Shown: positions 7,237 to 16,713, counted from the first letter of the stretch. The stretch: DNA of 64,000 nt from Methylobacterium terricola (GCF_006151805.1 NZ_VDDA01000017.1:81543-145542); one strand, 5' to 3'. Program-made: numbers and translations. The notes: generated by a model not told the origin, from the sequence alone.

Positions 7237-9474
7237 ATGGCCACTCCCTCCCGCTACGTCGGCACCGCGCAGAGCCGGCTCGACGGTCCCGCCAAGGTGA
7301 CGGGCGCCGCCAAATACGCCGCCGAGTTCACCGCCCCCGACCTCGCCCACGGCGTCGTGGTGTCGAGCGCCATCGCCAAGGGCCGCATCACGGCGATCGA
7401 CACGAGCGCCGCCGAGGCGGTGCCCGGCGTGATCAAGGTGCTGACCCACAAGAACAAGCCGCGCACCGCCTGGCTCGACTACAATTACCAGGATCAGGTC
7501 GCGCCCCCCGGCTCGCCGTTCCGGGCGCTCAACGGGCCGGAGATCGTCTATGGCGGCCAGCCGGTGGCGCTGGTGGTGGCGGAGAGCTTCGAGCTCGCCC
7601 GCTACGGCGCCAGCCTGGTCAGGGTGACCTATGCCGAGGAGGTGCCGAACACCGACCTCAACAAGAATCGCGACGCCGCCTACGTGCCGCCGAAGAAGCG
7701 CTCCGGCATCAAGCCGCCGCCGGACCCGCGCGGCGACGCCGCGGGTGCCTACGACACGGCGCCGATCCAGCTGCGCCAGGAATACAAGCAGGCGATCGAG
7801 CACCACAACCCGATGGAGCCGCACGCCTCGACGGTGGTCTACGAGGGCGACGGCAAGCTCACCATCCACGACAAGATCCAGGGCGTGAACAACACGCAAG
7901 GCTACGTCTGCGGCGTGTTCGGCCTGAAGCCCGACAATGTGCGGGTGATCACGCCCTACGTCGGCGGCGGGTTCGGCTCGGGGCTCCGACCGCAATACCA
8001 GCTCTACCTCGCGGTCGCGGCGGCCCTCGATCTCAAGCGCTCGGTCCGCGTGGTGCTGACCCGCGACCAGATGTTCACCTTCGGCTACCGGCCGGAGACG
8101 TTCCAGACCGTGGCGCTGGGGGCGGACAATGACGGGCGCCTCCAGGCGCTGACCCACGACGCGGTCGCCGGCACCTCGACCTTCGAGGATTACCAGGAGG
8201 CGGTCGTCAACTGGTCGGGCCTGCTGTATCATTGCCCGAACGTCACGCTCGACTACAAGCTCGCCAAGATCGACACCTACACCCCGTCCGACATGCGGGC
8301 GCCGGGGGCGGTGACCGGCATCTTCGCCCTCGAATCGGCGATGGACGAACTCGCCTACGCCACCGGAATCGATCCGCTGGAACTACGCTTGCGCAACTAC
8401 GCCGAGCGCGACGAGGGCGAGGGCAAGGACTTCACCTCGAAAGCGCTGCGCGCCGCCTACGAGCAGGGTGCGGCGCGGTTCGGCTGGTCGAAGCGCAAGG
8501 CGGAGCCGCGCGCGATGCGCGACGGGCGCGAGCTCGTCGGCTGGGGCATGGCGACCGGCGTGTGGGAGGCGATGATGATGCAGTCGAGCGCGAGCGCCAC
8601 GCTCACGCCCGACGGCAAGCTCGAACTCGCCTGCTCGACCGCCGATCTCGGCACCGGCACCTACACCATCCTCAGCCAGATCGGCGCCGACGCGCTGGGC
8701 CTCGACCTCGATCACGTCACGACCCGGCTCGGCGACACCGCGCTGCCTGAGGCGCCGCTCGCCGGCGGCTCCTGGACCGCGGCTTCCTCGGGTGCCGCCG
8801 TGCAGGAGGCCTGCCGCAAGGTGGCGGACACGCTGCTCGGTTACGCCCGCGGCATGGCCGATTCGCCGCTCGCCAACGCCGATCTCGCCCACGTCACCTT
8901 CGCCGACGGCGAGATCCGGCTCCAGAGCAACCCATCGCGCAAGGTGACGATCGCCGAGGCGATGCGGGCCGGCGGCGCCGAGACGGTGGAGGCGACGGGC
9001 AAGGTCAAGCCGAGCATGCTCACCAACATGCGCTTCTCGGCCTACACCCACTCGGCGGTCTTCGCCGAGGTGAAGGTCGACGAGGAACTCGGCGTGGTCC
9101 GGGTGACGCGGGTGGTGAGCGCCATCGCGGCCGGCAAGATCCTCAACCTCAAGACCGCCCGCAGCCAGATCCTCGGCGGGGTGGTGATGGGGATCGGTGC
9201 CGCGCTCGAGGAGGAGTCGATGGTCGACCACAACCTCGGCCGGATCATGAACCACAATCTCGGCGAGTACCACGTGCCGGTGAATGCCGACATCCACGAC
9301 ATCGACGTGATCTTCGTCGACGAGCACGACGACAAGGTCAGCCCGCTCGGCGTCAAGGGCCTCGGCGAGATCGGCATCGTGGGCGCCGCCGCCGCGGTGG
9401 CGAACGCGGTGTTCCACGCCACCGGCAAGCGGGTACGCGAGCTGCCGATCACCATCGACAAGATCCTCGGCTGA
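7237..9474 (+). CDS. PaoC-like molybdopterin-binding subunit of aldehyde oxidoreductase
   Basis: A 745-residue molybdenum subunit with the two Mo-binding domains of the xanthine oxidase family. Visible motifs are YVGGGFGSGLRPQYQLYLA (Mo-cofactor contact, near 241), DMRAPGAVTG (near 352) and the catalytic base Glu in GVKGLGEIG near the C-terminus. The family oxidises aldehydes or N-heterocycles with water as the oxygen source. Order (2Fe-2S, FAD, Mo) and the 4Fe-4S loop in the FAD subunit indicate PaoABC-type aldehyde oxidase over xanthine dehydrogenase. No paoD/xdhC maturation gene follows, so it must be encoded elsewhere. A strong hairpin downstream (9500-9529) probably ends the operon. Confidence 0.92.
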   Translation: MATPSRYVGTAQSRLDGPAKVTGAAKYAAEFTAPDLAHGVVVSSAIAKGRITAIDTSAAEAVPGVIKVLTHKNKPRTAWLDYNYQDQVAPPGSPFRALNGPEIVYGGQPVALVVAESFELARYGASLVRVTYAEEVPNTDLNKNRDAAYVPPKKRSGIKPPPDPRGDAAGAYDTAPIQLRQEYKQAIEHHNPMEPHASTVVYEGDGKLTIHDKIQGVNNTQGYVCGVFGLKPDNVRVITPYVGGGFGSGLRPQYQLYLAVAAALDLKRSVRVVLTRDQMFTFGYRPETFQTVALGADNDGRLQALTHDAVAGTSTFEDYQEAVVNWSGLLYHCPNVTLDYKLAKIDTYTPSDMRAPGAVTGIFALESAMDELAYATGIDPLELRLRNYAERDEGEGKDFTSKALRAAYEQGAARFGWSKRKAEPRAMRDGRELVGWGMATGVWEAMMMQSSASATLTPDGKLELACSTADLGTGTYTILSQIGADALGLDLDHVTTRLGDTALPEAPLAGGSWTAASSGAAVQEACRKVADTLLGYARGMADSPLANADLAHVTFADGEIRLQSNPSRKVTIAEAMRAGGAETVEATGKVKPSMLTNMRFSAYTHSAVFAEVKVDEELGVVRVTRVVSAIAAGKILNLKTARSQILGGVVMGIGAALEEESMVDHNLGRIMNHNLGEYHVPVNADIHDIDVIFVDEHDDKVSPLGVKGLGEIGIVGAAAAVANAVFHATGKRVRELPITIDKILG

Positions 9475-9499
9475 CCCATCTCGTCAGCTGAAGGGGAGT

Positions 9500-9529
9500 A
9501 AGGGCGGGGCCTCCACGGGCCCCGCCCTT
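9500..9529 (+). terminator. Hairpin after the Mo-hydroxylase operon
   Basis: A perfect 12-bp stem (AAGGGCGGGGCC with GGCCCCGCCCTT) closes a 6-nt loop, 25 nt after the stop codon. There is only a weak T-rich tail, so it is a likely but not textbook intrinsic terminator. Confidence 0.65.
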
Positions 9530-9553
9530 CGCGTTTGCGACGGGAGCACCAGC

Positions 9554-10450
9554 ATGGACGTCAACAGCGTCGCCGCCGGCGAGGTCGAGATCACCTACGA
9601 GGCCTCGGGGCCCGATATGGGCCAGCCGGTCCTGCTGCTGCACGGCTGGCCGGACGACCCGCGGACGTTCGACGGCGTGGTGCCGCAGCTGAACGCCGCC
9701 GGCTGGCGCACCATCGTGCCCTACTGGCGCGGCTGCGGGCCGACCAAGTTCCTGAATCCCGAAGGGCCGAAGACCGGCGAGACCGCTTCGCTCGCCGCCG
9801 ACATCCTGGCCTTCATGGATGCCCTCGGCTTCTCCCGCCTGCCGGTGGTCGGGCACGATTGGGGCGGCCGCGTCGCCTACCTCTTGGCGGCGGCCCGGCC
9901 GCAGCGCGTCGCCTCGATCGCGGCGCTGTCGGTGCCGTGGGCGCCGGGCCGCATCGGCGTGCCGCCGCTGCCGCAGGTGCGGGCCTTCTGGTACCAGTGG
10001 TTCATGAACACCGAGCCGGGCGCCGCCTTCGTGCGCGAGAACCCGCTGGCCTTCGCCCGCGAGCAATGGGTGGCCTGGAGCCCGCCCGCTCCCTGGTTCA
10101 GCGACGAGACCTTCGGCAAGACCGCCCCGTCGTTCCAGAACCCGGACTGGGCCGCGGTGACGCTGAACTTCTACCGCTCGCGCTGGGGCGCCGACGCGCC
10201 GGACCCGCGCTTCGCCGACCTGACCCGAGAGGCGGAGGAAGCCCGCAGCATCGCGGTGCCGACCCTGGTGATCCACGGCTCCGCCGATACCTGCGTGCTG
10301 CCGGCCTCGTTCGCGGGCCAGGAGCAACACTTCACCGGGACCTACCGGAGAGTGGAGCTGGAGGGCGTCGGGCATTTCCCGACCCGCGAGGCGCCGGACA
10401 AGGTGGCCGAGGCGCTGCTGACGCATCTGGGCGAGGTCGGGCAGCACTGA
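9554..10450 (+). CDS. Alpha/beta hydrolase (epoxide hydrolase or dehalogenase type)
   Basis: A 298-residue alpha/beta hydrolase. The oxyanion motif HGWPDDP is at 30-36. The nucleophile elbow is GHDWGG (100-105), so the nucleophile is an Asp (102) as in epoxide hydrolases and haloalkane dehalogenases, not a Ser. The acid is probably in HGSADTC near 257 and the His in GVGHFPTREAP near 275, with an alpha-helical cap between. No signal peptide. It lies 79 nt after the Mo-hydroxylase operon beyond a terminator-like hairpin, so it is probably transcribed separately. The substrate is not evident. Confidence 0.88.
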   Translation: MDVNSVAAGEVEITYEASGPDMGQPVLLLHGWPDDPRTFDGVVPQLNAAGWRTIVPYWRGCGPTKFLNPEGPKTGETASLAADILAFMDALGFSRLPVVGHDWGGRVAYLLAAARPQRVASIAALSVPWAPGRIGVPPLPQVRAFWYQWFMNTEPGAAFVRENPLAFAREQWVAWSPPAPWFSDETFGKTAPSFQNPDWAAVTLNFYRSRWGADAPDPRFADLTREAEEARSIAVPTLVIHGSADTCVLPASFAGQEQHFTGTYRRVELEGVGHFPTREAPDKVAEALLTHLGEVGQH

Positions 10451-10471
10451 CGGCGCGCTCACCCGGCGGCA

Positions 10472-11386
10472 TCACCCGCCGGGCGGGCGGCCCCGCATCC
10501 GCTCGGCCAGGAAGTCGACCAGGACCCGCACCCGCGCGGGCATCGCGGCACCGCCGACGAACACCGCGTGGATGCTTTCCCGGTCCTGCGGGTTGTAGGC
10601 TTCGAGCAGCGGGACGAGCTGCCCGCTCGCCACTTCCTCGCCGATATGGAAGGTGCCGACCCGGGTGATGCCGATGCCCTGGACCGCCAGCTGCACCAGG
10701 GTCTCGCCGCTATTGGCCGTGAGGTTGCCCCGGACCGCGAGCAGGACGTCACGGCCGTCCTCGCGGAACGGCCAGCCGGGCTCGATGCGCCGGAAGCTGA
10801 AATCCAGGCAATTGTGCCGCGCGAGATCGGCCGGAACCCGCGGCACGCCGGCCCGGGCGAGATAGGCCGGCGCCGCGACCACCATGCGGCCCGTCTCGCC
10901 GAGGCGGCGGGCGGTGAGCGGGCTGTCGGCGAGCGGCCCGAACCGGATCGCCACGTCGACGCGCCCGCCGAGCACGTCGGCGATCTGGTCGCTGAGATCG
11001 ATCTCCACGGTGATCGCGGGGTACCGCGCGACGAATTCCGCCAGCAGCGGCACGACGACCAGGCGGCCATGGGCCGTGGCGGCGCTGACCCGCACCTTGC
11101 CGCGCGGCGAGGCCTGGTCGGCGATGGCGCTCTCCGCCTCGTCGAGATCGGCGAGGATGCGGCGCGCCGCCCGGGCATAGGCCTCGCCCTCCGCCGTGAG
11201 GTGGAGGCTGCGGGTCGTCCGCACGATCAGGCGCACGCCGAGGCGCGCCTCGATGCGCGCGACGATCCGGCTGACGGCGGACGGGGTCAGGCCCAGCGCC
11301 CGCGCCGCGCCGGACAGGCTGCCGGCCCGCACGATGGCGGCGAAGACCGCCAACTCCCCGGCCCGGTCGGGTGCGTCCCGCGGCAT
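10472..11386 (-). CDS. LysR family transcriptional regulator
   Basis: A 304-residue LysR regulator. The N-terminal winged helix-turn-helix is clear: FAAIVRAGSLSGAARALGL, then TPSAVSRIVARIEARLGVRL, then the linker helix. A periplasmic-binding-like effector domain begins near residue 90. The ATG at 11386 has GGAG 8 nt upstream, which is better than one at 11401. It is divergent from the MFS transporter gene, with 97 nt between them. In such pairs the LysR protein usually controls the neighbour and itself from the shared interval. Confidence 0.93.
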   Translation of the reverse strand: MPRDAPDRAGELAVFAAIVRAGSLSGAARALGLTPSAVSRIVARIEARLGVRLIVRTTRSLHLTAEGEAYARAARRILADLDEAESAIADQASPRGKVRVSAATAHGRLVVVPLLAEFVARYPAITVEIDLSDQIADVLGGRVDVAIRFGPLADSPLTARRLGETGRMVVAAPAYLARAGVPRVPADLARHNCLDFSFRRIEPGWPFREDGRDVLLAVRGNLTANSGETLVQLAVQGIGITRVGTFHIGEEVASGQLVPLLEAYNPQDRESIHAVFVGGAAMPARVRVLVDFLAERMRGRPPGG

Positions 11387-11483
11387 TCGTGACTCCAGCA
11401 CACAGATCCTGGTCCGCGAGCCTGACTACCGCTCAGGGCACACGTCAAGACAATGCCGGCTCGGAACGAACGGGGAGCCTCCC

Positions 11484-12656
11484 ATGACGATCAATCCACC
11501 CCTGCTGGCGCTCGCGATCGGCGCGTTCGGCATCGGGGTCACCGAGTTCACCCCGATGGGGATGCTGCCGGCCATCGCCTCCGATCTCGGGGTCTCGATC
11601 CCGGCGGCCGGCCTGCTGGTCAGCGCCTACGCTGTCGGCGTCCTCGTCGGCGCCCCCCTGATGACGCTGCTCTTCGCCCGCACGCCGCGCCGCACCTTCC
11701 TGATCGGCCTGATGGGCGTGTTCACCCTCGGCAACCTGCTCTCGGGACTGGCCGGCGGCTACGGGACGCTGCTCGCCGCGCGGGTCGTCACCTCGTTCAA
11801 CCACGGCGCCTTCTTCGGCGTCGGGGCCGTCGTGGCCGCGGGGCTGGTGCCGCCGCATCGGCAGGCCTCCGCGGTCGCCGCGATGTTCTCGGGCCTGACC
11901 CTCGCGACGGTCGGGGGCGTACCGCTCGCGGCCTGGATCGGCGAGACGACCGGCTGGCGCATCGTCTTCCTCGGCATCGCGGCGATCGGCGGCGCGGCCA
12001 TGCTGGCCTTGCGGCTCTCGCTGCCGCCGCTTCCGGTGGAGGCGGGCACCGACATGCGCGCGGAGCTCCGCGCCCTGCGGCACGGGTCCGTCCTCTCGGC
12101 CTTGCTGCTGACGGTGCTCGGCGCCAGCGCGATGTTCACCGTCTTCACCTACATCGCGCCGATCCTGCGGGTGGAGACCGGGGCGGGCTACGCCTTCGTC
12201 ACGGCGATGCTGGTCGTCTACGGGCTGGGGCTCGCGGTCGGCAACTGGCTGGGCGGCCGGCTGGCGGACCGCTCGCTCGACGGGACGCTGCTCGGTTCGC
12301 TGGTGAGCCTCATCGTGATCCTGGTCCTGTTCGCGGCGGGCATGCGCTCGGAATGGGCCAGCGTGCCGCTGATCTTCCTGTGGGGGGTGGCGAGCTTCAC
12401 CATCGTCCCGCCGCTCCAGATGCGGGTGGTGAGCGCGGCGGCCGCGGCGCCCAACCTCGCCTCCGCGATGAACATCGGCGCCTTCAACCTCGGCAATGCG
12501 ATCGGGGCGGCGCTGGGCGGCGCCGTGATCGATGCGGGCCTCGGCTTCCCGGCCGTGTCGCTGGCCGGCGCCGCCGCGGCAGCCTCGGCCCTTGCCCTGC
12601 TGCTGGCCCTGCGCCGCGGACGGCAGCGCCCGGAACCTGCCCCGGCCTCGGCATGA
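11484..12656 (+). CDS. MFS transporter (DHA1/AraJ-like)
   Basis: A 390-residue major facilitator with about 12 hydrophobic segments and no signal peptide. It starts MTINPPLLALAIGAFGIGVT. The FxxGVTEFTPMGMLPAIA stretch in TM1 and the LFARTPRR loop between TM2 and TM3 are typical of the AraJ/YdhP drug-H+ antiporter branch. GGGGAG lies 7 nt before the ATG. It is divergent from a LysR gene that probably regulates it. It should export a small toxic or signalling molecule from the cytoplasm; the substrate cannot be read from sequence. Confidence 0.9.
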   Translation: MTINPPLLALAIGAFGIGVTEFTPMGMLPAIASDLGVSIPAAGLLVSAYAVGVLVGAPLMTLLFARTPRRTFLIGLMGVFTLGNLLSGLAGGYGTLLAARVVTSFNHGAFFGVGAVVAAGLVPPHRQASAVAAMFSGLTLATVGGVPLAAWIGETTGWRIVFLGIAAIGGAAMLALRLSLPPLPVEAGTDMRAELRALRHGSVLSALLLTVLGASAMFTVFTYIAPILRVETGAGYAFVTAMLVVYGLGLAVGNWLGGRLADRSLDGTLLGSLVSLIVILVLFAAGMRSEWASVPLIFLWGVASFTIVPPLQMRVVSAAAAAPNLASAMNIGAFNLGNAIGAALGGAVIDAGLGFPAVSLAGAAAAASALALLLALRRGRQRPEPAPASA

Positions 12657-12722
12657 CCCTGCGGGATCCGTGGCCCGGTTCTTGATGAGACGGAATGTCC
12701 TACCGCCGATCCGGAGCGTCCC

Positions 12723-13334
12723 ATGGATCCCGCGACCCTTCTGGCCTTCGCGGCCGCCTTCCTGGTCTTTGCCGCGAGCCCGGGCCCCGACAACATGACC
12801 ATCATCGCCCGGACGCTCTCGCACGGGCCGGCCGCCGGCCTCGCCTACGGGCTCGGCATGGTGCTCGGCATCCTGGCCTTCCTTGTCCTCGCCGCGACCG
12901 GCCTCGCGGTCGTGGCGCAGGAGATGGGTGTCGTGATGACGGTCCTGCGCTACGCCGGCGCCGCCTATCTGGTCTGGGCCGGGATCCGGCTCTGGACCGC
13001 GGAGCCGGTGCTGCCGGCGGAGCGCGCGGGCACGCGGCCGGGCGTGGCGGCGAGCGTCCTGACCGGCCTCGCCCTCAACCTCGGCAACCCGAAGATGCCG
13101 TTGTTCTACCTCGCCCTGCTGCCGAACGTCGTCGGAGCCGCCCTCACCCCGGCGCAGGTCGGGATCCTGGCGGCGGTGATCCTCGCGGTGGAAGCCCTGG
13201 TGATCGGCGGCCATGTCGTTCTGGCCGGCCGGCTGCGCCGCATCCTGCGCACCCGGATCGCGGTCCGGCGGGCGAACCGCGTCGCCGGCAGTGTCATGGT
13301 CGGGGCCGGCGTGGCGGTGGTCGCGGCCCGCTGA
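12723..13334 (+). CDS. LysE/RhtB family amino acid exporter
   Basis: A 203-residue inner-membrane protein of about six hydrophobic segments. It has the LysE-family N-terminal signature FAASPGPDNMTIIARTLSHG (residues 17-36) and ALNLGNPKMPLFYLALLPN in the middle, where the family has N-P-K. The family exports basic or neutral amino acids or homoserine lactones. It lies 66 nt after the MFS gene and may share its transcript. Specificity is unknown. Confidence 0.92.
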   Translation: MDPATLLAFAAAFLVFAASPGPDNMTIIARTLSHGPAAGLAYGLGMVLGILAFLVLAATGLAVVAQEMGVVMTVLRYAGAAYLVWAGIRLWTAEPVLPAERAGTRPGVAASVLTGLALNLGNPKMPLFYLALLPNVVGAALTPAQVGILAAVILAVEALVIGGHVVLAGRLRRILRTRIAVRRANRVAGSVMVGAGVAVVAAR

Positions 13335-13407
13335 GCCGTAAGGGGGGCCTTCCGCTCCGGCGCTCCTTCTGCGACGGAGCGGCGCCCGACCCGTCGCGAG
13401 CCCGCCG

Positions 13408-14097
13408 ATGTCCCGTGCCGAACGCCTGCTCGACCTGCTCCAGGTCCTGCGCCGTCACCGCCATCCGGTCAGCGGCCGGCTCCTCGCGCAGGAAACCGGC
13501 GTCAGCCTGCGCACCCTCTACCGCGACATCGCCAGCCTCCAGGCGCAAGGGGCGCCGGTCGAGGGCGAGCCGGGCCTCGGCTACGTCCTGCGTCCCGGTT
13601 TCACCCTGCCGCCGCTGATGTTCCGCGACGAGGAAATCGAGGCGCTGGTCCTCGGGATGCGCTGGGTCGCGGGGCGGACCGACGGCCCCCTGGCGGCCGC
13701 GGCGGGCGACGCCCTGGCGAAGATCGCCGCGGTGCTGCCGGCGGAGCTGCGCGACCGGCTCGACGCCTCGACCCTGATGGTCGGCCCCGCCGGGACGGTG
13801 CCGGACGGCGTCGACCTGTCCGCCCTGCGCGGGGCCATCCGGGCCCAGCACAAGGTGGCGATCCGCTACCGCGATGCCGCCGGGGCCGGATCCAAGCGGG
13901 TGATCTGGCCCGTGGCCCTCGGCTATTTCGAGCGGGTGCGGGTCGTCGTCGCGTGGTGCGAGGCGCGGGACGATTTCCGCCATTTCCGTACCGACCGGAT
14001 GGAGGCCCTGACCCTGACCGGCGAGCGCTATCCCCGCTCCCGCCACGCCCTGCTGCGCGACTGGCGGACGGCGCAAGGCATCGCACCCGCCGCGTGA
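13408..14097 (+). CDS. YafY-like HTH/WYL-domain transcriptional regulator
   Basis: A 229-residue regulator. An N-terminal HTH_11-type helix-turn-helix (residues 1-55: RLLDLLQVLRRHRHPVSG, then SLRTLYRDIASLQAQG) is followed by a WYL-type effector-binding region (about 140-205). YafY-family proteins usually repress or activate a neighbouring gene in response to a ligand. The next gene, 71 nt downstream in the same direction, is a VOC protein, a pairing often found with this regulator type. Confidence 0.9.
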   Translation: MSRAERLLDLLQVLRRHRHPVSGRLLAQETGVSLRTLYRDIASLQAQGAPVEGEPGLGYVLRPGFTLPPLMFRDEEIEALVLGMRWVAGRTDGPLAAAAGDALAKIAAVLPAELRDRLDASTLMVGPAGTVPDGVDLSALRGAIRAQHKVAIRYRDAAGAGSKRVIWPVALGYFERVRVVVAWCEARDDFRHFRTDRMEALTLTGERYPRSRHALLRDWRTAQGIAPAA

Positions 14098-14168
14098 CGG
14101 CTGCTGCCGGAATCTGTCAGCGGGGTCGCCTAATCCCCGGGGCGTCGCACCAGACGGGAACCCCGACG

Positions 14169-14534
14169 ATGCTCCAGCCGACCTATACCCTCCTCTACGT
14201 CGACGACCCCGTAGCGAGCGGCCGGTTCTACGCCGCCCTGCTCGGTCGTGCCCCGATCGAGGCTGCGCCGACCTTCGTGCTGTTCGCCTTCGAAGGCGGC
14301 CAGAAGCTTGGGCTCTGGTCCCGCCACAGCGTCGCGCCGGCCGCGACCGCCACCGGCGGCGGCGCCGAGATCGCCGTCACGGTATCCGATGACGCCGCGC
14401 TCGACGCCACGCACGCCGCCTGGGTGGAGAAGGGCGTACCGATCCTCCAGGCGCCGACCGACATGGATTTCGGCCGCACCTTCGTCGCCCGCGATCCCGA
14501 CGGGCACCGCCTGCGGGTCTTCCGGCCGGGCTGA
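14169..14534 (+). CDS. VOC (glyoxalase/bleomycin-resistance fold) protein
   Basis: A 121-residue vicinal-oxygen-chelate protein of two beta-alpha-beta-beta-beta modules. It opens YTLLYVDDPVASGRFYAALLG and ends FVARDPDGHRLRVFRPG, both typical. This PhnB/YaeR-like single-domain group includes dioxygenases, lyases and drug-binding proteins. No firm metal triad can be assigned. It follows the WYL regulator and is probably controlled by it. Confidence 0.85.
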   Translation: MLQPTYTLLYVDDPVASGRFYAALLGRAPIEAAPTFVLFAFEGGQKLGLWSRHSVAPAATATGGGAEIAVTVSDDAALDATHAAWVEKGVPILQAPTDMDFGRTFVARDPDGHRLRVFRPG

Positions 14535-14634
14535 GCCCCTGTCCTTTTTCGTCCGCTTCCGGTCCGGACGCGGCCTTTCGGACGATGAGGCGGCGCCTAT
14601 CCTGGCGCCGTCTCCTCCGATAGGGATCGCGCAC

Positions 14635-15195
14635 ATGCCCGACACCGCCCTCCTCGTCATCGACGTTCAGGATTCCTTTCGCCACCGCCCCTACTGGGAC
14701 GAGGCCGATCTGCCGCGCTACCTTGACCGCCAGCAGGCCCTGATCGACGGCGCCATGGCGCGAAACGTCCCCGTGGTGCAGGTCTTCCACGTCGAGGATC
14801 AGGGCGTGTTCTCCCTCGCCTCCGGCCATGTCCGCACCCTCGAGCCGGTGCGGATCACCCCCGACGCGGTGTTCCAGAAGCGGCGCCACAGCGCGCTCGT
14901 CGGCAGCGGGCTCGAGGTCTGGCTGAACCAGAACGGCATCCGCCGGCTCCTCGTCAGCGGCATCCGCACCGAGCAGTGCTGCGAGACCACGACGCGCCAC
15001 GCCTCCGATCTCGGCTACGCCGTCGATTACGTGGCTGAGGCGACCCTGACCTTCGCCATGACCGACGCGGCCGGGCGGCGCTGGAGCGCTGACGAGATCC
15101 GGGCCCGCACCGAGCTGGTCCTGGCCGGCCGCTTCGCCCGCATCGCGACCGTCGAGGAGGCGTTGGCCGGGCCGGCCGGCCGTCTCGCCGCGTGA
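14635..15195 (+). CDS. Isochorismatase-family cysteine hydrolase
   Basis: A 186-residue cysteine hydrolase. The Asp-Lys-Cys triad is visible: Asp10 in LLVIDVQDSF, Lys82 in VFQKRRHSAL and Cys115 in SGIRTEQCC. The fold is cytosolic. Substrates of the family range from isochorismate to nicotinamide, biuret and N-carbamoyl compounds, and none is fixed here. Its stop overlaps the GTG start of the next gene (GTGA at 15192), so the hydrolase and the AraC-type regulator are translationally coupled. Confidence 0.9.
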   Translation: MPDTALLVIDVQDSFRHRPYWDEADLPRYLDRQQALIDGAMARNVPVVQVFHVEDQGVFSLASGHVRTLEPVRITPDAVFQKRRHSALVGSGLEVWLNQNGIRRLLVSGIRTEQCCETTTRHASDLGYAVDYVAEATLTFAMTDAAGRRWSADEIRARTELVLAGRFARIATVEEALAGPAGRLAA

Positions 15196-16178
15196 GCGGA
15201 CCGGCGGACATCCCCGTCATCGTGGTGTGCCCGCCGCGCACCCTGCTCCTCGACGTGGCCGGACCGGTCGAGGTCCTGCGCAAGGCCAACCTGATCCAGG
15301 ACCGGGTGCGGTTCCGCGTCGTCCATGCCGGGCCGTGCCCGGAGGTCGTGAGCTCGATCGGTCTCGGGCTCGCCGGCCTTGCGCCCCTGCCCGATCCGCT
15401 GCCGGAGGGGGCGACCGTCCTGCTCGCCGGCACGGCGGAGCTGGTGCTCGGCGATCCCTCGCCGCCGGGCGAGGCGGAGCGGGCGGCCGAGGACGCAATC
15501 GTCGCCTGGCTCAAGGCGCAGGTGCGACCGGGCCACCGCTTGGTCTCGATCTGCTCCGGCGCCCTGCTGGCGGCCCGGGCCGGGCTCCTCGACGGGCATG
15601 CCTGCACCACCCACCACGCCGCCTGCGCCGAGCTGGCGGCGCTCGCCCCGGCCGCGCGGGTGCTGGAGGACCGGCTGTTCGTCGAGGATCGCGAGCGTCT
15701 GACGAGCGCGGGCATCACCGCCGGCATCGACCTGATGCTGCATCTCGTGGCGCGCCTCGTCGACCCGGCCTGCGCGGCTTCGGTGGCGCGCTACCTCGTC
15801 GTGTACCTGCGGCGGGCCGGCCACGATCCGCAGCTCTCACCCTGGCTCGAGGGCCGCAATCACCTTCACCCGGCGATCCACCGGGTGCAGGACGCGGTGA
15901 GCGCCGATCCGGCCCGGGCCTGGAGCCTGGAGGCCCTTGCCGACATCGCGGCGACGAGCCCGCGCCACCTCTCGCGCCTGTTCAACCGCCATGCCGGCAT
16001 GAGCCTGCCGGCCTATGTCAACAGCTTGCGGGTGGCGCTCGCCCGCGACCTCCTGGCCCAGACCCGGCTCGACATGGAACGGGTGGCCGAGCGGGCCGGC
16101 TTTGCCTCGCCGCGCCAGCTCCGGCGGGCCTGGGGCCGCCTGCACGACCGCCCGCCGAGCGCGCTGCGCGAGGGATGA
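15192..16178 (+). CDS. GlxA-family AraC-type regulator with DJ-1/PfpI domain
   Basis: A 328-residue regulator. Residues 1-190 form a DJ-1/PfpI-like amidotransferase domain (VSICSGALLAARAGLLDGH near 120). The C-terminal 100 residues form a double helix-turn-helix of AraC type (ATSPRHLSRLFNRHAGMSLP and the RAGFASPRQLRRAWGR end). GlxA regulators respond to nitrogenous metabolites such as arginine, choline or glycine betaine in related bacteria. Coupling to the upstream cysteine hydrolase suggests a shared substrate pathway; this last point is inference. Confidence 0.92.
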   Translation: MSGPADIPVIVVCPPRTLLLDVAGPVEVLRKANLIQDRVRFRVVHAGPCPEVVSSIGLGLAGLAPLPDPLPEGATVLLAGTAELVLGDPSPPGEAERAAEDAIVAWLKAQVRPGHRLVSICSGALLAARAGLLDGHACTTHHAACAELAALAPAARVLEDRLFVEDRERLTSAGITAGIDLMLHLVARLVDPACAASVARYLVVYLRRAGHDPQLSPWLEGRNHLHPAIHRVQDAVSADPARAWSLEALADIAATSPRHLSRLFNRHAGMSLPAYVNSLRVALARDLLAQTRLDMERVAERAGFASPRQLRRAWGRLHDRPPSALREG

Positions 16179-16182
16179 CGCG

Positions 16183-16617
16183 TCAGGCCAGCAGCGTGTC
16201 CCGGTCGAGCCCGAGCGCCGTCGCGACCTCGGTCAGGGCCCGGTGCTCGGACGGGCTGATGCCCTCGAAATCGGCGACGTCGGCGGCGATCAGGAAGACG
16301 CTCTGGCGCTGCTCCGCCGGGCGCTCGGCGATGGCTTCGATGAAGTGCATGTTCTGCATCCGCCCGGCCCGGGTGCGGGCGCGGCCGATGCCGTCGTAGA
16401 GCTCTTCCTCCAGCATCAGGCTGTCATAGCCCTTCTCGAGGATCGGGTCGGCCAGCATGCCCTTGAGCGCCGCCTCGAACTCCGCCCCCGCGACCTCGCC
16501 GTCGGCCACGATCACGTTGGCGCAGGCCGACACCGCGGCCCGCATCAGCGCATCGTCGCCGGCATAGGCCGTCACCGTCTGCTTGAACCGGCCGAAGGCC
16601 GCCTGGACGAAGCTCAT
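16183..16617 (-). CDS. TerB-like tellurite resistance family protein
   Basis: A 144-residue all-helical protein of the TerB superfamily. ACANVIVADGEVAGAEF (residues 31-47) is the characteristic acidic metal-binding helix pair, and a similar acidic turn is near AADVADFEGISPSE at 110-123. TerB proteins are linked to tellurite and stress resistance, but a lone copy like this usually has no tested role. No other ter genes are nearby. It is convergent with the GlxA regulator, with 4 nt between. Confidence 0.85.
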   Translation of the reverse strand: MSFVQAAFGRFKQTVTAYAGDDALMRAAVSACANVIVADGEVAGAEFEAALKGMLADPILEKGYDSLMLEEELYDGIGRARTRAGRMQNMHFIEAIAERPAEQRQSVFLIAADVADFEGISPSEHRALTEVATALGLDRDTLLA

Positions 16618-16713
16618 GACACTCCCTTACGCGCGAATCGATCGGGCCTGCTTATCAAGCGCGGGGGATTGAGAAAATCGGCAGCCTGCCGCAGCGCAGC
16701 ACCCGCGCTCGCG

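Noticed and set aside
9554..10450. Classic serine esterase call for the alpha/beta hydrolase
   Set aside because: The nucleophile elbow is G-H-D-W-G with Asp, so an epoxide hydrolase or dehalogenase-type mechanism fits better.
11445..13214. Long minus-strand open frame opposite the MFS and LysE genes
   Set aside because: The translation is repetitive Arg/Gly/Glu/His and lacks any family motif. The plus-strand membrane proteins are clear.
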